64,000 bases of DNA from an uncultured Lachnospiraceae bacterium (GTDB lineage Bacteria; Bacillota; Clostridia; Lachnospirales; Lachnospiraceae), in the NCBI GenBank assembly GCA_947384285.1, contig CANDGI010000001.1:62001-126000 (forward strand). The letters run 5' to 3'. Shown here piece by piece: positions 28,455 to 36,107 of this stretch. A model generated the notes under the pieces. The model was given only the letters and a program-made list of their open reading frames with translations, ran no database searches and had not been told where the DNA came from. A program made the translations under genes and the position numbers. The stretch's first letter is position 1, and the number at the start of each line of letters is the position of its first letter.

Positions 28455-28818
28455 CCCGCACCACCTTAAGGACTGTCGCAAGCAGCGGCATGGGTGTGGA
28501 TTCCGTTACGTGGACGGAAAAACCGTTTACAGAAACGGAAAGCCCCTGCTGGATACCGTTGCCGCTTTGCGTTTCCTGCTGTAGGAGGCAGGTGTTTACC
28601 GGGACGATCTGCTGTGTCGAAGCCTCCGGCGGAAGGTTTTCCAGACATGTCTGCCTTACACGGTGCAGCCTGTAATAGTAGTTCGCTTTCGTAATGCCGT
28701 GGCTGGCACACCAATCAACGACACTCATACCTGCGGGCCGGTTCTGGCATTCCCTGATCTGCTCTGCCCACTCTTTTAAACGGTATTGTACAGCTGCTGC
28801 TGTTGTTACTGAGTTCAT
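28444..28818 (-). CDS. tnpA: IS66 accessory protein TnpA (Orf1)
   Basis: A 124-residue IS66 Orf1 protein. Its N-terminal helix-turn-helix segment has WAEQIRECQNRPAGMSV, WCASHGITKANYYYRLH and then a variable linker. The C-terminal part, VNGFSVHVTESTPMPLLATVLKVVRD, is the conserved tail. It probably binds element ends. It is the first gene of the element on this strand and starts about 100 bp inside the right terminal repeat. Confidence 0.92.
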   Translation of the reverse strand: MNSVTTAAAVQYRLKEWAEQIRECQNRPAGMSVVDWCASHGITKANYYYRLHRVRQTCLENLPPEASTQQIVPVNTCLLQQETQSGNGIQQGLSVSVNGFSVHVTESTPMPLLATVLKVVRDAQ

Positions 28819-29070
28819 AGACTTACCTCCGTATAACGGTATTAAAAGTTAAGCCTTAACTTTTAATACTGATGATAGAAATATAGTCTATTGTCACATA
28901 TTTTTCTCTCGTAGTCGAGGTACGCACTATCTACCGTTTACGAATCAATTATGGTTTTCAAAGTCATTTCCAGTTTCAATAGCTACTATGAAAACTGCAC
29001 ATTAGTTTTCACAGTAGATGTACATGACTTTGAAAACTCTTACCAGTTTTAAAAGTGAGGTGTACAGCAG

Positions 29071-29421
29071 ATGTCAGATTTAAAGCATGATGTAATCGCA
29101 CAACGCTGGGTGGCGTTGATACAGGAGCGCCTGGACAGCGGTATGACCATTAAAGAATGGTGCCTTGAGAGAAATATCAAAGAATCCCAGTATTATTATT
29201 GGCTAAAAACACTCCGCAAAGAAGAATTGGCTGCGGCGGATCAGGAGCGTCAGGTTTCCCCTTTTGTGGAACTGCCGGATATTTGCAGGGAACAGGAACC
29301 TGCGCAGGGAAAACCCGCAGCCATTATCCGAAAGGGGGGGGGTATAGCAATAGAAGTCACAGAATCCGCTTCTGCGGGATTCATTGCAAAGATCATGGAG
29401 GCGCTGTCCTATGCTCAATGA
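29071..29421 (+). CDS. tnpA: IS66 accessory protein TnpA (Orf1), copy 2, with G9 tract
   Basis: A 116-residue Orf1 protein with RWVALIQERLDSGMTIKEWC, then ESQYYYWLKTLR, and the tail GIAIEVTESASAGFIAKIME. Only the tail and helix-turn-helix part resemble copy 1, so the two elements belong to different IS66 subtypes. A run of nine G encodes KGGG just before the conserved tail. The frame is open as read, but a one-base slip would remove the tail and could change coupling to tnpB, which starts inside the end of this gene. Confidence 0.9.
   Translation: MSDLKHDVIAQRWVALIQERLDSGMTIKEWCLERNIKESQYYYWLKTLRKEELAAADQERQVSPFVELPDICREQEPAQGKPAAIIRKGGGIAIEVTESASAGFIAKIMEALSYAQ
29334..29342 (+). repeat. G9 homopolymer in tnpA of IS66 copy 2
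   Basis: Nine G in the current ON phase. Copy 1 has no such run at the same place. Confidence 0.85.
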
Positions 29422-29770
29422 CGCGAAACAGTACAGCCGGATCTATCTAGCATATGGCTATACAGACCTCCGTTTCGGGATAGACGGCCTTGCCAGGGTT
29501 GTACAAGACAATTTCAGCCTGGATCCGTTCCAGAAAGGCATCCTGTTCCTGTTCTGCGGCAGACGGGCGGACCGGGTCAAAGGGCTCCTGTGGGAAGGCG
29601 ACGGGTTCCTGCTCGTCTATAAGAGGCTTGAGTCAGGCCGGTTTAAATGGCCGAGGACGGCGTCCGAAGCCCGCGAAGTCACGCCGGAGCAGTTCACGTG
29701 GCTGATGCAGGGGCTTGCCGTGGAGCAGAAAACACGGATCAAAGAAGCGGAGCCCAAAAGGACATGCTAA
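29411..29770 (+). CDS. tnpB: IS66 accessory protein TnpB (Orf2), copy 2
   Basis: 119 residues starting MLNDAKQYSRIYLAYGYTDL, with FLFCGRRADRVKGLLWEGDGF as the core and TPEQFTWLMQGL near the end. It is close in sequence to the copy 1 protein. It overlaps tnpA by 11 bases. An upstream in-frame start nine codons earlier is possible but does not match the family N-terminus. Confidence 0.92.
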   Translation: MLNDAKQYSRIYLAYGYTDLRFGIDGLARVVQDNFSLDPFQKGILFLFCGRRADRVKGLLWEGDGFLLVYKRLESGRFKWPRTASEAREVTPEQFTWLMQGLAVEQKTRIKEAEPKRTC

Positions 29771-29843
29771 CGAAAGTACTGAATTTTGATGGGGCCTGCA
29801 AAAAAATATGGCAGGACTATCCAGCCTGTGCTATAATTGCCGC

Positions 29844-31457
29844 ATGGAAAAGAAAGTTTACACAACGGATGAACTGAATAATGCCAGCAGGGAGAATCTG
29901 GTCGGGATTGTCCTTTCCCAGCAGGGCAGCATTGCGCGGATGATGGAAAACCAGGAACTGATCATGGAGCAGATATCCCTACTGCGCCAGCAGCGTTTCG
30001 GCCGCCATTCTGAAAAAATGGATGTCATTGACGGGCAGATCAGCCTGTTCTTCAACGAACCGGAAGCAGATGCGGCGCAACCAGGCAGCGGGGCGCAGGA
30101 GCCGGAATTAGAGGAAGTTGTCATCCGCAGGAAAAAGAGGAAAAAAGGAAAACGGGAAGACGACTTAAAAGATATACCGGTTACTGTTGTTGAGCATACG
30201 ATGTCAGAAGACGAACTGGAAGCAGCGTTTCCGGACGGAAAATACAAACGGCTCCCGGATGAAGTTTATAAAAGGCTGGAGTTCCACCCGGCCTCTTTTG
30301 AAGTGAAAGAACACCATGTAGCAGTTTACGCTGGCATGGACAACGAAACAATCATAAAAGCGGAACACCCGAAAGACCTGCTGCGGGGCAGCATTACCAC
30401 GCCTTCCTTAGAAGCGGCCATCATCAATGGAAAATATGTAAATTCCATGCCGCTTTACCGCATGGAGCAGGAATTCAAACGGAATGATGTGAACCTGAAC
30501 CGCCAGAACATGGCGAACTGGATCATTCAATGTGCAGACCGTTACCTTGCAGTCCTGTATGACCGCCTGTATAAGCTGCTGTACGGATGCCATGTGCTGC
30601 AGGCCGACGAGACGCCTGTGGAAGTCACGAAAGATGGCAGGCCTGCCGGCGCAAAGAGCTACATGTGGATTTACCGTACCGGGAAATCTTATAAGGAAGC
30701 CATTGTCCTGTATGAATACCAAAAAGATAGGAAGGCAGACCATCCGGAAGAGTTCCTCAAAGGGTTCCTGGGAGTATGCGTCACAGACGGATACCAGGCA
30801 TACCATTCCCTTGAGGGAAAAACACCCGGCCTGACAATCGCTGGATGCTGGGCACATGCCAGACGCAAGTATGCAGAAGCACTGAAAGCCATCAGGGATA
30901 AAGAAAAGCGTAAGGGCACGCTTGCGTATGACGCCCTCAAACAGATCGGGGCAATGTATAAACTTGATAACGAGCTTGCAGGCCTGGAGCCTGTGGAACG
31001 GCAGCATCGGAGACAGCTGGAGCTGAAACCACTGACTGATGCTTATCTTGCATGGATAAAAGAACACCAGTGTGAAGTCCCGCCAAAATCCCAGACAGGA
31101 AAGGCGTTTGCTTATTCCATAAACCAAGAAAAATACCTGCGTGTATTTCTGGATGATGGCGAAGTCCCGTTAGACAACAACGCGACAGAGTCTGCCCTGC
31201 GCGGCTTCTGTATCGGGAAGCACAACTGGCGGCTGATCGATACCGTCCGTGGGGCAAAATCCAGCGCCATCATCTACAGTATCACAGAAACTGCAAAAGC
31301 AAACGGGTTAAAAGTCTATGAATATGTGGAGCATCTGCTGACGGAGATACCGAAGCACATGGATGACACAGACCTGTCATTTCTGGATGACCTGCTCCCA
31401 TGGTCTCCGAACCTGCCAGAGCGTTGCCGGAAATCCAATAAATATGAAGTAAAATAA
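29844..31457 (+). CDS. tnpC: IS66 transposase TnpC, copy 2
   Basis: A 537-residue DDE transposase, colinear with the copy 1 protein but clearly diverged. It has RFGRHSEKMD after the zipper, SITTPSLEAAIINGKYVN, then D in LQADETPVEV, D in VCVTDGYQAYH and E in LDNNATESALRGFCIGKHNW. Its end is PKHMDDTDLSFLDDLLPW. The ATG matches the family start; an open frame runs 12 codons further upstream. Intact, but the element lacks its own right end. Confidence 0.94.
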   Translation: MEKKVYTTDELNNASRENLVGIVLSQQGSIARMMENQELIMEQISLLRQQRFGRHSEKMDVIDGQISLFFNEPEADAAQPGSGAQEPELEEVVIRRKKRKKGKREDDLKDIPVTVVEHTMSEDELEAAFPDGKYKRLPDEVYKRLEFHPASFEVKEHHVAVYAGMDNETIIKAEHPKDLLRGSITTPSLEAAIINGKYVNSMPLYRMEQEFKRNDVNLNRQNMANWIIQCADRYLAVLYDRLYKLLYGCHVLQADETPVEVTKDGRPAGAKSYMWIYRTGKSYKEAIVLYEYQKDRKADHPEEFLKGFLGVCVTDGYQAYHSLEGKTPGLTIAGCWAHARRKYAEALKAIRDKEKRKGTLAYDALKQIGAMYKLDNELAGLEPVERQHRRQLELKPLTDAYLAWIKEHQCEVPPKSQTGKAFAYSINQEKYLRVFLDDGEVPLDNNATESALRGFCIGKHNWRLIDTVRGAKSSAIIYSITETAKANGLKVYEYVEHLLTEIPKHMDDTDLSFLDDLLPWSPNLPERCRKSNKYEVK

Positions 31458-31503
31458 AGACTGGAGTAAACCTGTATGATAGAAACAGATTTGCTCCAGT
31501 CTT
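31457..31503. terminator. Palindromic terminator joining two convergent IS66 copies
   Basis: AAGACTGGAG and CTCCAGTCTT form a perfect 10-bp repeat around an inner CCTGT/ACAG pairing. It stands exactly between the stop of the + strand tnpC and the stop of the - strand tnpC relic, and can work in both directions. Confidence 0.6.
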
Positions 31504-32463
31504 ATTTCACTTTATCCTTACCAGGCTTCCGGCAGTTGGCAGGGAGGTTTGGTGACCAGGGAAGCAGATCATCCAGAATCCCACGGTCAGTATCATCCAG
31601 ATGCTTCGGTATCTCAGTGAGCAGATACTCAAAGTAATCGTATGGCTTCAGGTTGTTTGCTTTTGCTGTTTCTGCAATGCCGTAAATGATGGCACTGGAC
31701 TTTGCACCGGCAACTGTATCGATCATCACCCAGCTCTTCTTTCCGATACAGAATCCACGGATCGACTGTTCCGCAGCGTTATTGTCCATTGGAACTTCGC
31801 CGTCATCCAGGAATACCTCCAGATATTTCTCCTGGTTGATGGAATGATTGAAGCCTTCCTAGGTTTTGCTTTTCTGCGGTACTTTTTGGAGATTTTTACG
31901 TATCCACGTGAAATAAGCCTCCACCAGTCTGAAGGATTTTTTGGGGTGTGATCGCCAGCCCTTCCATCAACCAGCGGAACTGTTGCTGCGTCAACGAACG
32001 TACTTCCTCCAGGCTGCGCGGCCACTGGAAACGGATTTCAGACAGCCTCTTATATAACAAGAGCCACCTGTATTCCTCCCATACAAGCCCTTTGATGCGG
32101 TCTGGCCGCCTGCCGCAGAAAAGATAAAGCGTATCAGGGACATATGGCCTGTTCCCGGTCTGTGCTTCTACCAACGCCGCAAGTCGGTCCATGCCGGAAC
32201 GCAGATAAGTATATTCATAGACGATATACACGGCTTTAAACAGATGGCGTCATTAAGCATGCTGCACCGCCTTAAGCACCGATTCCAGAAAGAGCATGGA
32301 CGTGGATTCCGTTACATGGATGGAGAACTGTTTTTTGTGGAAATATCCAATCCTGATTGCGGATTTCCATCTTCCGGTTTCTGATGCAGTGAAAATTCAG
32401 ACTGCACAGGAATTGTCACACATTTTTCCCTCGCAGTTGAGGTATGCACTATCTACCGTTTAC
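31502..32463 (-). pseudogene. IS66 copy 3 relic (fused tnpC and tnpB pieces, right end kept)
   Basis: Read on the - strand, the right terminal repeat GGTATGCACTATCTACCGTT + TAC lies at 32441-32463. A damaged tnpA tail follows, then most of tnpB (YIVYEYTYLRSGMDRLAALV, YLFCGRRPDRIKGLVW), then a sudden join to the last 140 residues of tnpC (VEAYFTWI..., MDNNAAEQSIRGFCIGKKSW). The tnpC piece has a nonsense codon where copy 1 has a Trp (near 31860). About 1.4 kb is deleted between tnpB and tnpC. It is more like copy 1 than copy 2 and is inactive. Confidence 0.85.
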
Positions 32464-32604
32464 CTAGCTACTATGGTGGGGCATTGTGGAGACTGTTTTG
32501 ATGTGTTCACTGGCGGCAAATGGAAGCCGACCCGTATTGAAATGGACATGGCGCAGGAATGGGACTTTGGTGTAAGTATATATGGTGGATGCATGGCTGC
32601 AAAT

Positions 32605-32978
32605 TCAGTTTTTATCAGATGCCCCTGGACATAATTGTTATAGAGGGAGACCCATTCTCCTATACAGTATTTTGCAAGGAGCCTGTGTATGACGCTTTCT
32701 GAAAAAGTCCGTCATTTGCATTTCGTTCATTATCCCAGAAGTTCCAGACTAGCTCTGCCAGAAACTTCGCTTCCGTCACCATAAAGGGGACGTCCGTAAA
32801 GGTTGGTCTTGCATTTGAATTTAGTGGCAGTGAAAAGGCACAGCAGGATGTCAAAAGGGACATGGTGGTTGTCTTTGCGCTTATTTGGAAGAGCCTGGGA
32901 GAGAATATCTTTAAGCCCCCATCTTTTCATTGTAAGGATAATATCATCTATCAGGTTGGGGAATGACATTTCTGCCAC
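32605..32978 (-). pseudogene. Transposase N-terminal relic (family A)
   Basis: The - strand reads MSFPNLIDDIILTMKRWG, then KDILSQALPNKRKDNHHVPF and ILLCLFTATKFKCKTNLY, the beginning of a clostridial transposase. The frame then shifts; VPFMVTEAKFLAELVWNFWD follows in a second frame. A related and more decayed copy lies at 39500-40330. Only about 110 residues of the gene remain. Confidence 0.6.
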
Positions 32979-33188
32979 ATCTATCTTCTCCGTTCTTATC
33001 GCTTCGTAAACCTTTTCTTTATCTTTTCGTCATATCTGTAATCACAAGTTGTCTCTGCTTATGTTTAATGGGAATCCCTTATTCATTATAGCAGATTTTT
33101 TATGACTTATCCAAAAGACTTATTCAAGATATTTTTACAGCCTTGAAAGGTAAAAATAATTCGCACTAATCATATAGAAAACAAGCTT

Positions 33189-33234
33189 CTTTGCGAAAAA
33201 GTAGTAAAATAAAAGAAAAAACTTTTTCGCAAAG
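33189..33234 (+). repeat. Perfect 14-bp inverted repeat before a transposase gene
   Basis: CTTTGCGAAAAAGT and ACTTTTTCGCAAAG are separated by 18 nt and end 16 bases before the start codon. The hairpin would place the ribosome site just outside its 3' arm, so it may control transposase expression or be part of the element end. Confidence 0.6.
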
Positions 33235-33249
33235 GAGTCTGGTTTATAT

Positions 33250-34584
33250 ATGAGTAGGGAACAAGAGAGAATCCGTAGGAAATTAGAAAAAAATCCAATT
33301 ATGGAATGCAATAAGGTCAGACAAAAGCATTGCCCAAACTTGTTTCAGGATTTTGCAGACACAAAAGATCCAAGGAATTTAAGCTATGCAGATTATTCCA
33401 ACGGGGAGCTGCTGGGAACTGTGTTTTACAAAGGAATTGCAGGAATAGAAAGCATGCAGTCCATGACTTATGAATTTAACAAAGAAAAAGTCGTGAAAAA
33501 TTTATACCGGTTTATGGGAAAAAAGGAGAAAACATATCTCCCGCATGCAGTTACAATTAATGAATATTTAGAACGGATGGAGCCGGAGGAACTGCAAAAG
33601 GCACAGCAGAAACAGGTATACGGACTGCTCCGCAGTAAAGTCTTTTATGATGCAAGATTTATGAAAAAATGGCTGGTAATCGTAGACGGGACACAGACTT
33701 ATTCCGGGGGCCGGAAACTCAATGACGGGTGTTTGGAACGCCATTACAATAAGGGAACAGAAGAAGAAACAGTGAATTACCATTGTGGTGTACTGGAAGC
33801 AAAAATTGTGCTTGGAGAGAGCCTGGTTGTGAGTATAGCCAGCGAATTTATAGAAAATAACGGGGAAGATGCTGAAAGACAGAAACATATGAATGAAGAA
33901 GAAAAGAAGCAGGACTGTGAAACAAAGGCATTCAAAAGACTGGCTGGAAAGTTGAAAAAAGCATTTCCGAGACTGCCCATCATACTACTGGCGGACAGCC
34001 TGTACGCATCAGAACCGGTAATGGATATCTGCCGGGATAACGGCTGGGAATCCATCATCCGTTATAAGATGGGAAGCATCCCGAGCATCACGGAGGAATA
34101 TGAAAAAATCCCTGAAAAGGAGACGTCAGGGCATGCAGAATTCGTTAATGAGATTGATTATAATGGAAAGTCAGTAAACATGCTGCGGTTCTGGGAAGAA
34201 AAGGTTGTAAAAGGGGCTCCCACGCGTGTGGGGTTCCAGTGGCTGACAAGCATAAGGATAACAAAAAAGAATGCAGGGAAGCTTGCGGAAGCAGGAAGAA
34301 AACGCTGGAAGATAGAGAACGAGGGATTTAACCGGCAGAAGAACTGGCAGGGGGACATCACCCATGCCTGCAGCTGGAATGCCACTGCGATGAAAAACCA
34401 TTACCTGATGGCGCAGATATCGGACATGGTAAAGCAGCTGTATGAATGGTTCTTTTTAAAGAAGAATGGGATAAAAAAGAAGCAAAAAAATATATCTTCC
34501 GAACTGTTAGAAAGCTTTGCCCAGCAGATAACAGAAACAGAAGATATATCCCGGAATGATACGCTCAGCGTACCAGTCAACTGA
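33250..34584 (+). CDS. DDE transposase (IS4-like)
   Basis: A 444-residue protein. The catalytic triad can be read as D in VIVDGTQTYSGG, D in ILLADSLYASEPV and E in RKRWKIENEGFNRQKNW, with the last in the Y/R-x2-E-x6-K-like arrangement of IS4-type enzymes. HACSWNATAMKNHYLMAQI near the end is typical of a clostridial transposase group. The frame is intact and GC content is higher than the flanks. AAGGAG precedes the ATG. No terminal repeats could be assigned beyond the upstream palindrome, so element limits are unknown. Confidence 0.85.
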   Translation: MSREQERIRRKLEKNPIMECNKVRQKHCPNLFQDFADTKDPRNLSYADYSNGELLGTVFYKGIAGIESMQSMTYEFNKEKVVKNLYRFMGKKEKTYLPHAVTINEYLERMEPEELQKAQQKQVYGLLRSKVFYDARFMKKWLVIVDGTQTYSGGRKLNDGCLERHYNKGTEEETVNYHCGVLEAKIVLGESLVVSIASEFIENNGEDAERQKHMNEEEKKQDCETKAFKRLAGKLKKAFPRLPIILLADSLYASEPVMDICRDNGWESIIRYKMGSIPSITEEYEKIPEKETSGHAEFVNEIDYNGKSVNMLRFWEEKVVKGAPTRVGFQWLTSIRITKKNAGKLAEAGRKRWKIENEGFNRQKNWQGDITHACSWNATAMKNHYLMAQISDMVKQLYEWFFLKKNGIKKKQKNISSELLESFAQQITETEDISRNDTLSVPVN

Positions 34585-34800
34585 ATTAAGTATAGCAAAG
34601 GAAGTGATGCCTGCCAAGAGGGAAATGAAAAAATCTAATATTTAATATATCCACAAAAAGCAAAAATGGTGCAGGAATATAGCCATAGGATGTGGATAAC
34701 TTTTCAGATCCCACGTGAAACCCTAGATAAAGAAATTTAGAGTGGAAAAGGCAGGATATAAAGAAATTTACCTTTCAAGACTGATATTTTTATGTTTAAC
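34585..34800. other. Spacer between transposase and phase-variable promoter
   Basis: No gene, hairpin or repeat of note was seen. The flank may include the unrecognised right end of the transposase element. Confidence 0.4.
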
Positions 34801-34828
34801 TTGACAAATTTAGTGGGGGGGGTAAACT
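34801..34828 (+). promoter_or_regulatory. Promoter with G8 tract in the spacer (predicted phase-variable)
   Basis: Consensus TTGACA, a 16-bp spacer whose last eight bases are G, and TAAACT as -10. The arrangement is the same as at 40396, where the spacer is also 16 bp. A change of one G would move the spacer to 15 or 17 bp and alter strength. It faces a GT2/GT-C pair that begins 510 bp downstream. Confidence 0.65.
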
Positions 34829-34997
34829 AATTTGAGATTAGTAGGATTAAACTGTACCCTTTGTCAAGGACAAATTTTTTGACCCCATGGGTATAGGGTC
34901 ATATTCCCTGTCCATAAGTGTGGTATTTAGTTGTCGTTTGGTTCTTCGTATTCTGGGATGGCGTAATATTTCCATTGGTAACTGATATTAGCCTGTT

Positions 34998-35166
34998 AGA
35001 GCGTGTTTGAAAATTGCTTTCTCCAAGATGTACGTCACAGTTTGTGGGAAATCTGTGTCCAAATGAAGGGTGCGTAGTGGGCTTGGGCTATGTAACCTGA
35101 ATTTGGCGCAAATATCGTGCAAAGTGGGGCGTGCAGATTGTGGGAATGAATTTTTAAATACGCTCT
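34998..35166. repeat. MITE-like element
   Basis: Imperfect terminal inverted repeats, AGAGCGTGTTTGAAAATTGC on the left and AGAGCGTATTTAAAAATTCA (reverse strand) on the right, agree at 18 of 23 positions over their full length. They enclose 169 bp with no coding capacity. No certain target duplication is visible. It sits in the leader between the G8 promoter and the GT2 gene. Confidence 0.5.
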
Positions 35167-35339
35167 GGTATATATTTGCAATTCATTTTTGGGATATGTT
35201 AATTAGGAAAAGTATTTTGATTTATTAAAGTAGAAATAGTTATTCAAAAATTATTAAAAGTATAATCGCGGAAACTCCGTGAGATTTTTGTAAAAATAAA
35301 TATTATGGAATTTTTTATAAGATTGTGAGGAAGGAAAAA

Positions 35340-36077
35340 ATGGGAGAATGTTTGTATATTGTTGTACCAGCATATAATGAGGTTGAAAATATTCCAAGGT
35401 TAATTGAGAATTGGTATCCAATAGTAGAAAAATATAGTGATAGTGATAAATCGCGTCTTGTTATTATAGATGATGGGAGTAAGGATAATACATATAATCT
35501 TATTTGTGAATATGCCAAAACTAGGCCTATGATTGTTCCTATTACGAAAACCAATGGCGGTCATGGGGCAACAGTATTGTTTGGTTATAGATATGCTATT
35601 CAAAATGGCGCAGATTATATTTTTCAAACTGATGCAGATGGTCAGACAGATCCTTTAGAGTTTGAGCAATTTTGGGATTTAAGAAATGAATATAGTGCTA
35701 TTATTGGGAATCGATCTACAAGGCAGGACGGTTTCTCTCGTAAGTTTGTGGAAGGAACATTGTTAGCAATTCTTAAAATAATTTTTGGTGTAAAGATACC
35801 TGATTCAAATGCACCATTTCGGCTTATGAGAAAAGAATTACTTGAAAAATATATTAAAAAGATGCCAGATGATTTTAATCTTCCAAATGTAATGTTTACA
35901 ACATATTTTAGTTATTTCCATGAAAAAATAAAATTTTTAGATATTACATTTAAGTCTCGGCAAGGAGGCAAGAATTCTATTAATTTTAGGAAAATTACCA
36001 AAATTGGGTGGAAAGCTCTAAGGGATTTTTATAATTTAAAGAAAAACATTGATGTTTGGGAACAGGAACGAAGATAA
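35340..36077 (+). CDS. GT2 polyprenyl-phosphate glycosyltransferase (DPM1/GtrB-like)
   Basis: A 245-residue GT-A enzyme. IVVPAYNEVENIPRLIENW opens the fold, DDGSKDNT holds the UDP-sugar, and KTNGGHGATVLFGYRYA and QTDADGQTDP supply the metal-binding DxD. SNAPFRLMRKELL is typical of dolichol- or undecaprenyl-phosphate sugar synthases. There is no C-terminal membrane domain, unlike the GT2 enzymes at 40472 and 49255. GAGGAAGG precedes the ATG. A GT-C-like gene follows after 30 bp, so the two probably load a carrier and then transfer the sugar outside. Confidence 0.9.
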   Translation: MGECLYIVVPAYNEVENIPRLIENWYPIVEKYSDSDKSRLVIIDDGSKDNTYNLICEYAKTRPMIVPITKTNGGHGATVLFGYRYAIQNGADYIFQTDADGQTDPLEFEQFWDLRNEYSAIIGNRSTRQDGFSRKFVEGTLLAILKIIFGVKIPDSNAPFRLMRKELLEKYIKKMPDDFNLPNVMFTTYFSYFHEKIKFLDITFKSRQGGKNSINFRKITKIGWKALRDFYNLKKNIDVWEQERR

Positions 36078-36107
36078 ACATTTATAATTAAATGATGGAG
36101 ATTATGT

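Larger units (their letters stand above)
26116..28941 (-). mobile_element. IS66-family insertion sequence, copy 1 (complete, genes on - strand)
   Basis: Perfect 23-bp terminal inverted repeats (GTAAACGGTAGATAGTGCGT + ACC) lie at 26121-26143 and 28919-28941. The octamer GAATCAAT stands at 26108-26115 and again at 28942-28949, which is the 8-bp target duplication expected of IS66. The left end carries an extra GTAAA between the duplication and the repeat. It contains tnpA, tnpB and tnpC, all open. It has landed in the 5' region of another IS66 element. Confidence 0.9.
28942..31503 (+). mobile_element. IS66-family insertion sequence, copy 2 (right end lost; 5' leader split by copy 1)
   Basis: tnpA, tnpB and tnpC are intact on the + strand. 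The left terminal repeat lies at 26048-26070, beyond copy 1, because copy 1 inserted into the leader (the 8-bp duplication shows the break). At its right the element stops in a palindrome and fuses tail-to-tail with the relic of a third copy, so its own right repeat is missing. The repeat at 32441-32463 may serve instead. Confidence 0.75.

Noticed and set aside
30408-31127. 239-residue open frame opposite the second tnpC
   Set aside because: It is antisense to catalytic motifs of the transposase and has the biased composition of a shadow frame.
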